64,000 nt of DNA from Asaia bogorensis NBRC 16594 (GCF_001547995.1 NZ_AP014690.1:1919001-1983000), one strand, 5' to 3'; shown: positions 34,867 through 45,048, numbered from the stretch's first letter. The notes: generated by a model not told the origin, from the letters alone. Program-made: numbers and translations.

Positions 34867-36492
34867 TCAGTTATTGGCATCAGCCACGGCAACATCGCGG
34901 GCAAGAGCATTTTCGATCAGCGCCACTGTTTCCGGCAGGCCGAAAAGCGAAGCGAAGATGCCAAAGCGCGGTCCCTCGGTCTGCCCGAGCAACACCTCGT
35001 AGAGACACCCGAACCACGCCCTTAGCGGCTGGATCTGATGTTTCTTGCCAATTTCAAAGACGATATCCTGAACCTGAACAGGAGATAGTCCGGGGTCTGC
35101 CAGTTTCAAGGCGTCTGCCAGATCCTGCAGGGCAACGCGCTCAAGATCGGTCGGGGCACGGAACGTCTTGGCCGGGCGGACGAACTCCTTGAAATACACC
35201 AGAGCATGGCCGACCAGACGGTCGACATAGGGGTGCGTTTCCGGCGAGAGGCTCGGGTCGTAACGGCGCAGGAATTTCCAGAGGGTATCGCTGGTCTCGG
35301 CATTGGCGACCGAGGCCAGATTCAGCAGGGCCGTGAACGAGACCGGGCTTGAAAGCCCCTTGTCGAGCGTGCCGCCATGGATGAACCAGGCCGGGTTAGC
35401 GCGCAGCGTGGTCTCGTCTTCCGTCTCGACAGCCTTGTCCAGATTGGCCAGATACTCGTCCATGGCACGGGGGATGACATCGAAAAACAGGCGCTTGGCG
35501 CGTGTTGGCTGATTGAACATGTACTGCGCCAGACTCTCGGGCGGCGCGTAATGCAGCCACTCCTCGATCGACAGACCATTTCCCTTGGACTTGCTGATCT
35601 TCTGGGCGTTCTGGTCCAGAAACAGCTCGTAGGTCAGGCCCGCGGGCGGGGCCTTGCCAAGAATACGGCAGATCTTGCTGGACAGCTTGACGCTATCGAT
35701 CAGGTCCTTGCCCGACATTTCGTAATCGACGCCCAGTGCGTACCAGCGCATGGCCCAGTCGGCCTTCCACTGCATCTTGGCAAGACCACCCAGCACGGAG
35801 GTCTCGAAATTCTCACCCGTCTCGGGGTCCTGCCACTGCACGGTGGCGGCAATCGGATCGACCTTGGTCACGGGCACCTGCATGACCTGACCGGTGCGCG
35901 GATGAATGGGCAGCACAGGCGAGTAGGTTGCGCGACGTTCGGCACCCAGCGTAGGCGCAATGGTCGCCACGACCTCGTCATGCACCTCAAGCATACGGCG
36001 CAACGCCGCATCGAACCGGCCCGATGTGTAATAATCGGTTGCGGAGGCAAACTCGTACTCGAAGCCGAAACGGTCGAGGAATTCGCACAACATCGCGTTG
36101 TTATGTGCCGAGAAACTCTCGAATCTGCCGAACGGATCAGGGATGCGGCTCAGCGGCAGGCCGAGATGCTGCGCCAGCATCTCCTGATTGGGGACATTGC
36201 CCGGAACCTTGCGCAGCGCATCCATGTCATCGCTGAAAGCCAGCAGACGTGTCTTGCGTCCCGTCAGGCGTTCATAGGCCAGACGCACCCAGGTCGTGCG
36301 CGCGACTTCACCGAAAGTGCCAATATGGGGCAGGCCGGACGGGCCATAACCGGTCTCGAGCAGGGCCGGAGCATCGCCGCCTCGTGCCTCGACATGGGCC
36401 ACGATTTTTCGCGCCTCCTCGAACGGCCATGCTTTTGGCAGGTCGAGGGCGTCTGGAGTGAGGGAGGCGTTGTTTTTTGCAATGCTGGACAT
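34867..36492 (-). CDS. lysS: Lysyl-tRNA synthetase, class I
   Basis: A 541-aa class I LysRS (archaeal/alphaproteobacterial type, unlike the class II enzyme of E. coli). It has the HIGH-like motif PSGLPHIGTFGE (HIGT at residues 56-59) and the KMSKS-like motif KISKSKG at about residue 299, followed by the helical anticodon-binding domain. The ATG at 36492 starts MSSIAKNN; the frame is open upstream, but that part overlaps the divergent helicase region. It is first in an operon with mprF and marC; its product Lys-tRNA is the known MprF substrate. Confidence 0.95.
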   Translation of the reverse strand: MSSIAKNNASLTPDALDLPKAWPFEEARKIVAHVEARGGDAPALLETGYGPSGLPHIGTFGEVARTTWVRLAYERLTGRKTRLLAFSDDMDALRKVPGNVPNQEMLAQHLGLPLSRIPDPFGRFESFSAHNNAMLCEFLDRFGFEYEFASATDYYTSGRFDAALRRMLEVHDEVVATIAPTLGAERRATYSPVLPIHPRTGQVMQVPVTKVDPIAATVQWQDPETGENFETSVLGGLAKMQWKADWAMRWYALGVDYEMSGKDLIDSVKLSSKICRILGKAPPAGLTYELFLDQNAQKISKSKGNGLSIEEWLHYAPPESLAQYMFNQPTRAKRLFFDVIPRAMDEYLANLDKAVETEDETTLRANPAWFIHGGTLDKGLSSPVSFTALLNLASVANAETSDTLWKFLRRYDPSLSPETHPYVDRLVGHALVYFKEFVRPAKTFRAPTDLERVALQDLADALKLADPGLSPVQVQDIVFEIGKKHQIQPLRAWFGCLYEVLLGQTEGPRFGIFASLFGLPETVALIENALARDVAVADANN

Positions 36493-36647
36493 GATTGGTC
36501 GAAAACTAGAAATAGTTCCGCCCCGGGTCAAGCAAGTTGGCGTTAACCCCTCTTCTTCACAGGCTGCCCAACGCGCCCATTCCACCCCGCTCCAGGTCGC
36601 ATATGGCAAAGGAAACGCTCTGCTGGCGGGCGAGCGCGAGTGCGTCT

Positions 36648-39554
36648 ATGGTCAGTGTGATGCCCACACCCTCCCGCGCCTTACCTTATGATGCCCCTGC
36701 CCTTGTAACGACCAGAGCGCGGGCGTCGGTTCTGACACCGGATGGCGAGCTTCTCTCCCTCGACGCGAATGAGGCGGCGCAGCTGCTGGCGACGCTCCCC
36801 CCACCGCTGCTGATTCACGGTCCGGCCACAATCAGGAGACTGGGTCTCACGCCACCGGGTCAGGTCGTGCCGTGGTTCGATCTGCTCGAACTGTTCCTGT
36901 TTCTCTTTCCCACACGCCCTGTCGTGCCGACCCCTCGGGGTATGGCTCTGGCATTGGGGATGATGGCCCCTGACCCGTGCGAGGCCGATTTTCTGCATCA
37001 GCTTCTCGAAACGCTGCGCCAGAGTCTCACCCGTCTGGCAGAGACGGGCGAGGCGGACACCATGCGGGCCCTGCTTCCGCTTCTGTCTCGTGCAGGCTGG
37101 GCCTGGGCGGCGTTTGTCGAGACGGAACTGGCCGCAACTCCCTCAAGACAGCGCCATCCTTACGAGGCGTTGCGCGTCTGGCGGCGACTGCCGCGCTGGG
37201 AGGAGCTGGCGCAAAGACCACCGCCGGGAAGCCGCCCCGTCAGCCCGGTCGAGGCGCGTACCCGCCTCTCGGCCATTCTGGGTAACAAGGCCGAGACGCG
37301 CCCGGGTCAGGCCGATTATGCCTCGGCCGTCACCCACGCCCTCGCCCCACGTGAGGGATTCGGGATACCGGAAATCGTGCTGGCGGAGGCCGGGACTGGG
37401 ACAGGCAAGACACTTGGCTATATCGCCCCGGCCAGTGTCTGGGCCGAACAGAATGATGGACCGGTCTGGATCTCCACCTATACGCGGCATCTGCAACGTC
37501 AGATCGAGCAGGAGCTGCATCGCCTCTATCCCGATGATGCCGAACGCCGAAATACAGTCGTTCTGCGCAAGGGACGGGAGAACTATCTCTGCCTTCTGAA
37601 CATGGAAGACGCAGTCAACACGCTGGCGTCGAGGCCAAACCCCTCACCTGCTGCCCTTGTCGGCTTGTCCATGCTGGCCCGCTGGGCTGAAGCAACCGAA
37701 GATGGCGATCTGATGGGGGGCGACCTGCCAGGCTGGTTTGGCGATATCTTCGGTACCAGCACGATCTATGGCATGGCTGACAGACGGGGCGAATGTATCC
37801 ACGGCGCTTGCCCGCATTATCAGACCTGCTTTGTCGAACATTCCATTCGTCGGGCACGCGGCGCCAATCTCGTGATCGCCAATCATGCTCTTGTGCTGTC
37901 GCAGGCAAGCTGGGCCAGCCTTGCACGTGATGATGTGCCTGATGAGGACCAGCTTCCAACGCGCTATTTCTTCGATGAGGGGCATCACCTGCCCGAGGCG
38001 GCAGATAGCGCGTTCTCGCTCGCCCTTTCGGGACTGGAGGCGGCGGAGCTGCGACGCTGGCTGCTCGGCGCCGAGGGCAGCCGCTCGCGGGCGCGCGGAT
38101 TACGCCGGCGGCTGGAGGACCTCGTTGCCACCTCCCCGGCGCTGGAATCGCCGCTGGATGCCATTCTCTCCGCAGCCCATGCCCTGCCCGCACCGGGCTG
38201 GCTCGGTCGCCTCAATGGGGAGGATGACGCGACGGAGCCGGAGGTGCCGGAGCTGATTACCAACAGCGCCGAACAGTTTTTCCGGGCGCTCAGAGCGCAG
38301 CTCGAAGCGCGCCGCATTGGCGCGGCGGGACAGGACACGTCCGAATGTGAGCTCCACCCGGCTGGCGAGACGCTCAGGGGGGCAGTAGAGCCTTTCGATA
38401 CGGCGCTGCGACGCCTGCTCACGCCGCTCGAAACCCTCGTCGAGCGACTCAAGGCCCTGTTGAGCGAGCCGGATGACGCGCTGGAAGCGGCGCAGAGGCT
38501 GCGTATCGAGGCCATGATACGCTCTATCCGCCGGCGGGCCATTTCGCGTGTAGAGGGCTGGATCGCCATGCTCGACACCGTGCTGGGCGACACCCCTGAA
38601 TCGGGAAGTGCGTTCATCGATCTCATCCGGATCGAATATGTCCCCGGCCGTCCGGGGGAGCGCGATATCGGTCTGCACCGTCACTGGCGCGACCCGACCA
38701 TTCCCTTTGCCTCAGTCATGCAGGGGCCGGCGCATGGCATCCTGATCACCTCGGCCACATTGCGTGACCAGACACCCCCGCAGGGTGAGAGCGGCCCTGA
38801 CCCCCGTCTGGTCGAACAGGGATGGCAGGCGGCCGAGACGCGACTGGGTACGCCGCATTTCATCAAGCCGCCCATGCGGGCCTCGCTGCTCAGCCCATTC
38901 GACTACGCCAGCCAGACACGCGCGCTGATCGTCACGGATGTTCCACCGAACGATCTCGATGCGCTGGCAAGCGCCTACAGGCTGCTTTTCATGGCGTCGG
39001 AAGGCGGTGCGCTGGGGCTGTTTACCGCCATCTCCCGTCTGCGCGCCGTGCATCAGCGGATTGCGGCACCGCTGGAGGAAGCAGGCCTGCCGCTTTACGC
39101 GCAGCATGTCGATACGATGGATAATGCCACCCTGGTCGATATCTTTCGCACCGAACTCCATTCCTGCCTGCTCGGCACAGATGCGATGCGCGACGGCGTG
39201 GATGTGCCGGGTCAGGCGCTGCGTCTGGTCGTTTTCGAGCGTACACCGTGGCCGCGCCCCGATATCCTGCATCGCGAGCGGCGCAAGGCGCTCTCCCCCG
39301 ACGACCCGCGCGATTACGACGACCGTCTCACGCGTATGAAACTGCGTCAGGCTTTTGGCCGGCTGATACGCAAGGGCGATGACCGCGGGGTATTCGTCAT
39401 TCTCGATCGACGCATGCCCTCACGCCTCCTTTCCGCTTTCCCTGAAGGCGTCGATGTCGAGCGTGTGAGCCTTGCGCAGGCGGTGCGGCAAATCGGGGAG
39501 TTCCTCCCTCATGAGCCTCACGCCGTAACGGAAAGTGATCCGCACGATGTCTGA
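36648..39554 (+). CDS. DinG/XPD-type ATP-dependent Fe-S helicase
   Basis: A superfamily 2 DNA helicase, 968 aa from the ATG at 36648; several in-frame starts (36603, 36660) make the N-terminus uncertain. Walker A is EAGTGTGKTLGY (about residue 248) and the DEAH box reads DEGHH. Four cysteines for a 4Fe-4S cluster lie between them (NYLC, then CIHGACPHYQTC), as in DinG and XPD. The C-terminal helicase motifs GTDAMRDGVDVPG and QAFGRLIRKGDDRG are intact. It likely unwinds damaged or structured DNA. An N-terminal region of about 220 residues is not assigned. Confidence 0.88.
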   Translation: MVSVMPTPSRALPYDAPALVTTRARASVLTPDGELLSLDANEAAQLLATLPPPLLIHGPATIRRLGLTPPGQVVPWFDLLELFLFLFPTRPVVPTPRGMALALGMMAPDPCEADFLHQLLETLRQSLTRLAETGEADTMRALLPLLSRAGWAWAAFVETELAATPSRQRHPYEALRVWRRLPRWEELAQRPPPGSRPVSPVEARTRLSAILGNKAETRPGQADYASAVTHALAPREGFGIPEIVLAEAGTGTGKTLGYIAPASVWAEQNDGPVWISTYTRHLQRQIEQELHRLYPDDAERRNTVVLRKGRENYLCLLNMEDAVNTLASRPNPSPAALVGLSMLARWAEATEDGDLMGGDLPGWFGDIFGTSTIYGMADRRGECIHGACPHYQTCFVEHSIRRARGANLVIANHALVLSQASWASLARDDVPDEDQLPTRYFFDEGHHLPEAADSAFSLALSGLEAAELRRWLLGAEGSRSRARGLRRRLEDLVATSPALESPLDAILSAAHALPAPGWLGRLNGEDDATEPEVPELITNSAEQFFRALRAQLEARRIGAAGQDTSECELHPAGETLRGAVEPFDTALRRLLTPLETLVERLKALLSEPDDALEAAQRLRIEAMIRSIRRRAISRVEGWIAMLDTVLGDTPESGSAFIDLIRIEYVPGRPGERDIGLHRHWRDPTIPFASVMQGPAHGILITSATLRDQTPPQGESGPDPRLVEQGWQAAETRLGTPHFIKPPMRASLLSPFDYASQTRALIVTDVPPNDLDALASAYRLLFMASEGGALGLFTAISRLRAVHQRIAAPLEEAGLPLYAQHVDTMDNATLVDIFRTELHSCLLGTDAMRDGVDVPGQALRLVVFERTPWPRPDILHRERRKALSPDDPRDYDDRLTRMKLRQAFGRLIRKGDDRGVFVILDRRMPSRLLSAFPEGVDVERVSLAQAVRQIGEFLPHEPHAVTESDPHDV

Positions 39555-40692
39555 CACAGCCCTCGTGACCATGTTCGGGGATGTCCTCATCCCCAACGGG
39601 AGAGAGACTCCCGAAATGGGGGCCGCAGGGCAAGAAACGCCCGGAATGGGGACAAACGGGACAACTGATAGCCTCACGCCGAATACAGACAGTCCCATTC
39701 GCGGCACGGTTCTGGAGGGCACTGGGCAAACCCTGCTCGGCATCGATACGCAACGCCGCCTGTTGCTCAATGCACCTGCCGGGTGGAACCTGCATCAGAC
39801 AGCGCCCGCCGTGTATCAGCTTCGCGATGCCTCCGGCGCCATCTGGTCGCACGCCCCTGACGGCTCACGCGATCTGGTCATGGAACGCGCCAGCTGGAGC
39901 GAACTCGTTTGCCTCAGCCTGCGCCGCTTCCCGGTCATCGCGCCAGCACAGATATCATCCGAGCCCGTGCCGCGTCTGTTGCATTACATCTGCAATGATG
40001 TGGCGACACTGGACCCCGCCATTGCAGCCAATATCGAGCGCACGGCCCAGATGAATTCGGGATGGTCGCTCAGGCTGTGGGACGAGGCTGCACGTTTCGA
40101 TTTCATATCCGAGCATTATGGCTGGGATGTGCTGAAAATATACCTGATGATTGGCGGGGAATACGGCGCCGCCAAGGCGGATTTCTTCCGTTATCTGCTG
40201 ATCTACAAGCTGGGTGGGGTTTATCTCGACCTCAAATCGACGACGTCACGTCCGCTGGATGAGATGATACGCGCGGATGATACGTATCTGATCTCGCAAT
40301 GGAACATGTCAGGCTCCGGGCTGCACAAGGGATGGGGCATTGGTGCCTCGATCGCCTATGTTCAGGGTGGAGAATACCAGCAATGGTTTCTCATCGCCCG
40401 GCCCGGTCATCCCTATCTGAGGCGGGTGATCCAGCTCGTGATGACCAAGATCCTGACCTATCGTCCCGAGGTGCATGGCGCGGGCGCGGTCACGACATTC
40501 AATATCACGGGCCCGCACGCCTATACCAAGGCAATCTATCCAATCAGAAATGCTCACCCTCACAGGGTATTCGATGCTGAAAGCGAGGGGCTGGTCTATT
40601 CGATGATCGAGGATCATCGTTCACGCAGCGGCAGCAACTACCGCGAAGCCCGGTCGCCCATCGTGACCGGTAACGATTCCTATCGCCTGTAA
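39547..40692 (+). CDS. Glycosyltransferase with DXD-type sugar-binding region (GT32/capsular-polysaccharide-like)
   Basis: A 381-aa predicted cytoplasmic glycosyltransferase. The central part matches the OCH1/GT32 group: PRLLHYICND, GWSLRLWDEAARF, then AAKADFFRYLLIYKLGGVYLD. The residues after this are LKS, so the expected D-x-D reads D-L-K. HPYLRRVIQLV and GPHAYTKAIYPI follow. The N-terminus (about residues 15-40) contains two imperfect copies of G-x-E-T-P-x-M-G-x-x-G. The start overlaps the helicase stop by 8 nt; a GTG at 39535 is an alternative. Confidence 0.75.
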   Translation: MSDTALVTMFGDVLIPNGRETPEMGAAGQETPGMGTNGTTDSLTPNTDSPIRGTVLEGTGQTLLGIDTQRRLLLNAPAGWNLHQTAPAVYQLRDASGAIWSHAPDGSRDLVMERASWSELVCLSLRRFPVIAPAQISSEPVPRLLHYICNDVATLDPAIAANIERTAQMNSGWSLRLWDEAARFDFISEHYGWDVLKIYLMIGGEYGAAKADFFRYLLIYKLGGVYLDLKSTTSRPLDEMIRADDTYLISQWNMSGSGLHKGWGIGASIAYVQGGEYQQWFLIARPGHPYLRRVIQLVMTKILTYRPEVHGAGAVTTFNITGPHAYTKAIYPIRNAHPHRVFDAESEGLVYSMIEDHRSRSGSNYREARSPIVTGNDSYRL

Positions 40693-40739
40693 GTCCGCAG
40701 CCTTCGCGCAGCCGGACATGCAACATCCTAAACGAGATA

Positions 40740-40768
40740 AGGCCGTCGAACGCAGGGTCCGACGGCCT
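40740..40768. terminator. Hairpin between convergent genes
   Basis: A 9-bp perfect stem AGGCCGTCG/CGACGGCCT with an 11-nt loop, between the glycosyltransferase and the TonB receptor gene. T-tracts are weak, but the position suits a shared terminator. Confidence 0.65.
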
Positions 40769-40823
40769 CTCACACAGGGCGTTCGCGCCCCGTTACACGA
40801 GGCGCGTCACCCTTGGGGCAGGA

Positions 40824-43796
40824 TCAGAAATTGACCCCGGCCTGAAGGAAGACATAGCGGCCATAATAAAGGTCGCCATAAAGACCGGCGGCGCTGTTGG
40901 TCGAGGCATCGGCCACGAAGGGCGGCTGCTTGTCGAACAGGTTGTTCACACCGGCCTGGAACGTCCACTTGTTCAGACGATAATCAATCGTCAGATCATG
41001 CGAGAACACGCCGGGGGTCTTGTAGCGTCCATAACCAAGGGCCGTACTGAGATCCTGCGATCCGTTGTTCCACACCATGCCACCCGTATATTTCATCATA
41101 TAGGTGACACCCCAGTTGCCATGCTGCCAGTTGACCGTGGCGTAATCGCGCACGCGCGGCTGGCCTGTGCCCGACTGGTACATTAGACGACCGGCATAGT
41201 TGTACCACTGTCCGCCCGGCTCGTTCTGCTGCAGGTAGCTGATGAGCTGCTGGAAGTTGTTGCCCAGCGTCACCACATCTTTGGGTGTTACACGGATACG
41301 ATAATCAAGGTCGAAATCGATACCGCTCGTGCGCAGACCGCCGATATTGGCATAGTAGTCCGTCACAGAGTTCAGCTGGCTGGTGCTCGAGACGCGCGTG
41401 ATGTTGTTGCAGTAATTGGTGCTGGCACCTGTGTAGCACTGGTCAAGAATATACTGTGAGCTCAGATACGAGATCATGTTCTTGATCGTGTAATGCCAGT
41501 ATTCCACCGAGGCGGAAAGACCCGGCACCCAGCGCGGTGTGATCACCGTACCGATTGTATAGGTGCGACCGGTTTCCGGCTTCAGCGATGCGTTACCACC
41601 ATAAAGTGTCGGCACCTGACCCGAATTTGCCGCAACGAAGGTTGAGGTGTTGATGCCCTGCTTGGCGCAGTTGGCCACGACATTGGCCGAGAGCGATCCA
41701 TAGGAGCTGGCCTGGGCGCAGGGATCGGTTGCCGAGGCGTAACCAAGGCTGCCCCCTGAATAGAGCTCATACACATTCGGCTGGCGATAGGAGCTGCCGA
41801 TGGTCGCGCGGAAACGGATATCGCGGATCGGCGCCCAGTTGATCGAGGCCTTCCAGTTCTTGGTGCCACCAAAGGTGCTGTAGGATGAATAGCGCCCCTG
41901 CGCATCGATGGTCAGATCCTTGGCGAGGAAGACGTCGCGCAGAAGCGTCGCCTTGCCTTCGAGATACCCTTCCGTGACGTTGAACCCACCGCCGGTATAG
42001 GAGGCCGAGTTGGTGAGCGTGTCGCCTGACGCCACAACAGCATCAGGATGATAGGCAAGCTGCTCGCCACGATGTTCCATGCCCAGCGCAAAGCCCAGAT
42101 CGCCGCCGCCCTTCCAGGGCATGGTGGCAACATGGTTGTTGTGCATGCGCAGGTTCAGGTCGCGCAGCTGGTAATAGTAATGATCATGGCTCGTGTAGTT
42201 CGAATAAGCCGCAGCCGCCGAGGAAAGGGGCTTGAACGGATCGGACAGTACACAACCGGCAGAGGCCTGACAGACCGACGGGTTATAAACGAGCGCAGAA
42301 CTTGAATCGGTCGGATCGACCTGCTGCAGACCGTATTCCTGCAGAAGCTTGGCATAGTTGCCCACACCCGACATCTGCGATGTCACCTGGTTCCAGCCAT
42401 AGGTGTAGGACAGATCGTACATCCAGCCATGGGTGATCTCGCCCTTGGCGCCTGCAATGGCAGTGTAGGTATCGGTCGCTGTCTCGGTACGACGGTTACC
42501 CCATTCGCCGTAACGCTTGTACATCAGCACGTCTTCGCCAAACGTGTTGTATGGCGCATCGGCCGGGATCACGAGGCTGGACGGCAGGTTGGACGGGTAG
42601 ATGCTGCCCGTCATCGGCTCCGGCGCCAAGGTGGTGCTGGAGGTACGGTGGCTGTACTGGAAATTGGCATAGGGCGTGAAATGGCTGTTCACGTCATAAT
42701 GCGCGTCGAAAGACAGCGTGGAGTTCTGCAGCGAGTTGGTCAGGGATTGCTGCGAGCCGTAATTATAGCGATCTGCAGAAGTGGCCGTGTGGTAGCCGGT
42801 CCCACTGGCATTGGGAATATAAGTCCCTGAATCGGTGAAATACTTGCCCGTTGTCGGGATTGATGAACCATAGAGCAGGTCGGACGCATCAGTCGGATCG
42901 TTGATCTGCACATTGCGTGACCAGGCGCGGTTGCGCTGCATGATCCCGCTCTTGGTCATATACGACCCGAACAGTGTCACGTTGCCCTTGCCATGATCGA
43001 AGTTCCAGCCCTTGTAGCCGGAAATCTGACCCGTCTGGCCATCACCGACATCGGTGATCCCGCCGCGAACGGTAATGTTCGCGTCATTCAGGTCATGGCG
43101 CATCTTGATATTGATCACGCCTGCAACGGCGTCAGCACCGTAGAGTTCGGAGCCGCCATCCTTGAGGATTTCGATGCTCTGAACCTGATAGACGTTGATC
43201 GTGTTCAGATCGACGCAGCTGTTATTGCCGTTGAGCGTGGTGCGCTTGCCATCGATCAGCACCAGCGTGCGGTTCTGGCCAAGGTTGCGCAGATCCACGC
43301 AGGACGACCCGCCCGTACCATTCGTTTGCGAATTATAGGTGCCCGACGAACCGACAGAAGGCAGGCGCTGCAGATAATCGCCTACCGTGGTGGCGCCTGT
43401 CTGCAGGATCTGCTTGGACGTCACGATCTGGACCGGGTTGGCATTGGCGTTGTTCGAGGTGCTGAGCGCCGAACCGGTCACCACAATGTTTTCACTGCCA
43501 CCCCGCGCCCCACGACCGGAAACCGGCGCGAATGTGTCGTTGCTGGCCGAGATCGAGCGGACGCCAGCGCCCTGCGCAGCCGGACGAACGAGCGGTGCGG
43601 CAGAGGCTGCAGGAGCGGTAGTGGCCTGGTTGCGCGCAGCGACAGGGGTTGTCTTTCTGGCTGTGCGCTTGTGGGTCTTATGTGAGGGTGCCGTTGCAGA
43701 CTGGGCGGCGTGGGCCAGCTGCGCCTGACCAAGAACCAGACCTGCACCAACTGTGGAGACAAGAAGCAATCGCCGCTTGTTTCTGATGATCTTCAT
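40824..43796 (-). CDS. TonB-dependent outer membrane receptor
   Basis: A 990-aa receptor. A signal peptide of about 28 residues ends at AQLAHA. A basic, Ala/Thr-rich linker (about residues 30-90) precedes a possible TonB box (ENIVVTGS). The plug domain follows (about residues 95-225: LVLIDGKRT; SIEILKDGGSELYGADAVAGVINIK). A long beta-barrel comes next, ending in the typical aromatic C-terminus QAGVNF. Cysteine pairs occur in plug and loops. The ligand (iron chelate, vitamin or carbohydrate) cannot be assigned. The ATG at 43796 has GGAGG 10 nt before it. Confidence 0.93.
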   Translation of the reverse strand: MKIIRNKRRLLLVSTVGAGLVLGQAQLAHAAQSATAPSHKTHKRTARKTTPVAARNQATTAPAASAAPLVRPAAQGAGVRSISASNDTFAPVSGRGARGGSENIVVTGSALSTSNNANANPVQIVTSKQILQTGATTVGDYLQRLPSVGSSGTYNSQTNGTGGSSCVDLRNLGQNRTLVLIDGKRTTLNGNNSCVDLNTINVYQVQSIEILKDGGSELYGADAVAGVINIKMRHDLNDANITVRGGITDVGDGQTGQISGYKGWNFDHGKGNVTLFGSYMTKSGIMQRNRAWSRNVQINDPTDASDLLYGSSIPTTGKYFTDSGTYIPNASGTGYHTATSADRYNYGSQQSLTNSLQNSTLSFDAHYDVNSHFTPYANFQYSHRTSSTTLAPEPMTGSIYPSNLPSSLVIPADAPYNTFGEDVLMYKRYGEWGNRRTETATDTYTAIAGAKGEITHGWMYDLSYTYGWNQVTSQMSGVGNYAKLLQEYGLQQVDPTDSSSALVYNPSVCQASAGCVLSDPFKPLSSAAAAYSNYTSHDHYYYQLRDLNLRMHNNHVATMPWKGGGDLGFALGMEHRGEQLAYHPDAVVASGDTLTNSASYTGGGFNVTEGYLEGKATLLRDVFLAKDLTIDAQGRYSSYSTFGGTKNWKASINWAPIRDIRFRATIGSSYRQPNVYELYSGGSLGYASATDPCAQASSYGSLSANVVANCAKQGINTSTFVAANSGQVPTLYGGNASLKPETGRTYTIGTVITPRWVPGLSASVEYWHYTIKNMISYLSSQYILDQCYTGASTNYCNNITRVSSTSQLNSVTDYYANIGGLRTSGIDFDLDYRIRVTPKDVVTLGNNFQQLISYLQQNEPGGQWYNYAGRLMYQSGTGQPRVRDYATVNWQHGNWGVTYMMKYTGGMVWNNGSQDLSTALGYGRYKTPGVFSHDLTIDYRLNKWTFQAGVNNLFDKQPPFVADASTNSAAGLYGDLYYGRYVFLQAGVNF

Positions 43797-44148
43797 AGTG
43801 TTTTCGACCTCCAAAAGGCGTTCTGGGAGCGAAAAGATTTCACAAACGAAATCACGTCTAGAGGCTTATTGCACATCAAATCGCGCAGACACTGATCATT
43901 GTATTTTTATCACAGAGTTACTTACGGTTGTTGTAAACTGAACTCATATCTTACCTTTGGTTATTCGAATTACACTTCTGAAATAATCAGAATCATTCGG
44001 AAACGTCGCGCGATATGGCAGTGTCGGGGGCAAAAGACGACCAGCAGGCAAGCGACTGATCTGCGCGCAAGCCAATCGCCGTGAAGCACGGCACCGTCGG
44101 GTGTGCTGTATCCCGCCTTCAGGCCACCTTCTCCCTGTGATGGAACGC
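43797..44148. other. Upstream region of the TonB receptor gene
   Basis: About 350 bp. The half near the receptor start is A+T-rich and holds the promoter. GATTTC (43836-43841) and GAAATC (43848-43853) form a perfect 6-bp dyad 40 nt before the start; GCCGTG/CACGGC (44078-44083/44087-44092) forms another, and may end the LysR transcript. No gene is seen. Confidence 0.5.
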
Positions 44149-45048
44149 TTACGCGCTTGGGATGCGGAAAAACGCCGTGAAGGCTCTCAGTGCAGCCGGG
44201 ACGTGCCTTCGGGAGGGATAATAGGCATGAAAGCCCTCCCCCAACGACGCCCACTCAGGCAGAACCAGTTCAAGCTGGCCATTATCGAGAGCGGGCCGGG
44301 CTCTCGCTTCGAGACAATAGAACAACCCGCCCCCGGCGCTGGCGCAAGCCAGCGACAACTCGCTATCGCCAAGAATGACCTGCCCCGGCACTTCGAGCAC
44401 GCATTGCCTCGACCCCTCACCCAGTTCCCATGGATAAAGGCGACCCGTGCCGGTGCGGATACGAATACAGCGATGCTGCATGAGATCCTCAGGCTGCTGC
44501 GGACGACCCATTGCGTCGAGATAAGCCGGCGCGCCGACGACAACCCAGTTCAGATCTGAGGTCAGGCGCGTCGCAATCATGCCTTCGGGAACAGTGCCTC
44601 CGTAGCGTATTCCTGCGTCAAATCCTTCCGAAACGATATCCACCACACGATCATCAACCACGATATCCAACTCGATCGCCGGATACTGCGCCATGAATTC
44701 GGCCAGTCGGGGTGCCAGCAGCAGATTGGCCGCATCCCGCAGCGTCGTGATCCGCAACCGACCGGAAGGCGACGCGCGAAACGCATCAAGTGCCGCCAGA
44801 GTGGCATCAATCCGCGCGAATTGCGGGGCGATTTCCGCCAGGAGCATCTCGCCAGCGCCTGTCAGCCTCACCTGACGCGTCGTACGGTGGAAGAGCCGCA
44901 CTGCAAGCTTACGCTCAAGCTGCGTCATGGCGTGACTCAAGGCCGATCCTGTCACACCGCGCAGCGAGGCAGCCCGTGCGAAACTACCCGCCTGAGCAAT
45001 CGCAATGAAGCACTCAAGACTGTCCTTACTCACACCACCCGCGGTCAT
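44149..45048 (-). CDS. LysR-type transcriptional regulator
   Basis: A 299-aa regulator. The HTH is at about residues 5-65 (LECFIAIAQAGSFARAASLRGVTGSALSHAMTQLERKLAVRLFHRTTRQ), followed by the effector domain. FDAGIRYGGTVPEGMIATRL is characteristic of the CrgA-like subgroup. It diverges from an SDR gene (113 bp gap), which it very probably controls. Confidence 0.94.
   Translation of the reverse strand: MTAGGVSKDSLECFIAIAQAGSFARAASLRGVTGSALSHAMTQLERKLAVRLFHRTTRQVRLTGAGEMLLAEIAPQFARIDATLAALDAFRASPSGRLRITTLRDAANLLLAPRLAEFMAQYPAIELDIVVDDRVVDIVSEGFDAGIRYGGTVPEGMIATRLTSDLNWVVVGAPAYLDAMGRPQQPEDLMQHRCIRIRTGTGRLYPWELGEGSRQCVLEVPGQVILGDSELSLACASAGGGLFYCLEARARPALDNGQLELVLPEWASLGEGFHAYYPSRRHVPAALRAFTAFFRIPSA

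Noticed and set aside
35377-36546. Open frame of about 390 codons opposite lysS
   Set aside because: Same reason: a shadow of a well-supported gene.
43979-43996. Fur-box-like sequence upstream of the TonB receptor
   Set aside because: The dyad AATAATCAGAATCATT matches its own inverse at only 10 of 16 positions and the Fur consensus poorly. It is also about 185 bp from the start.
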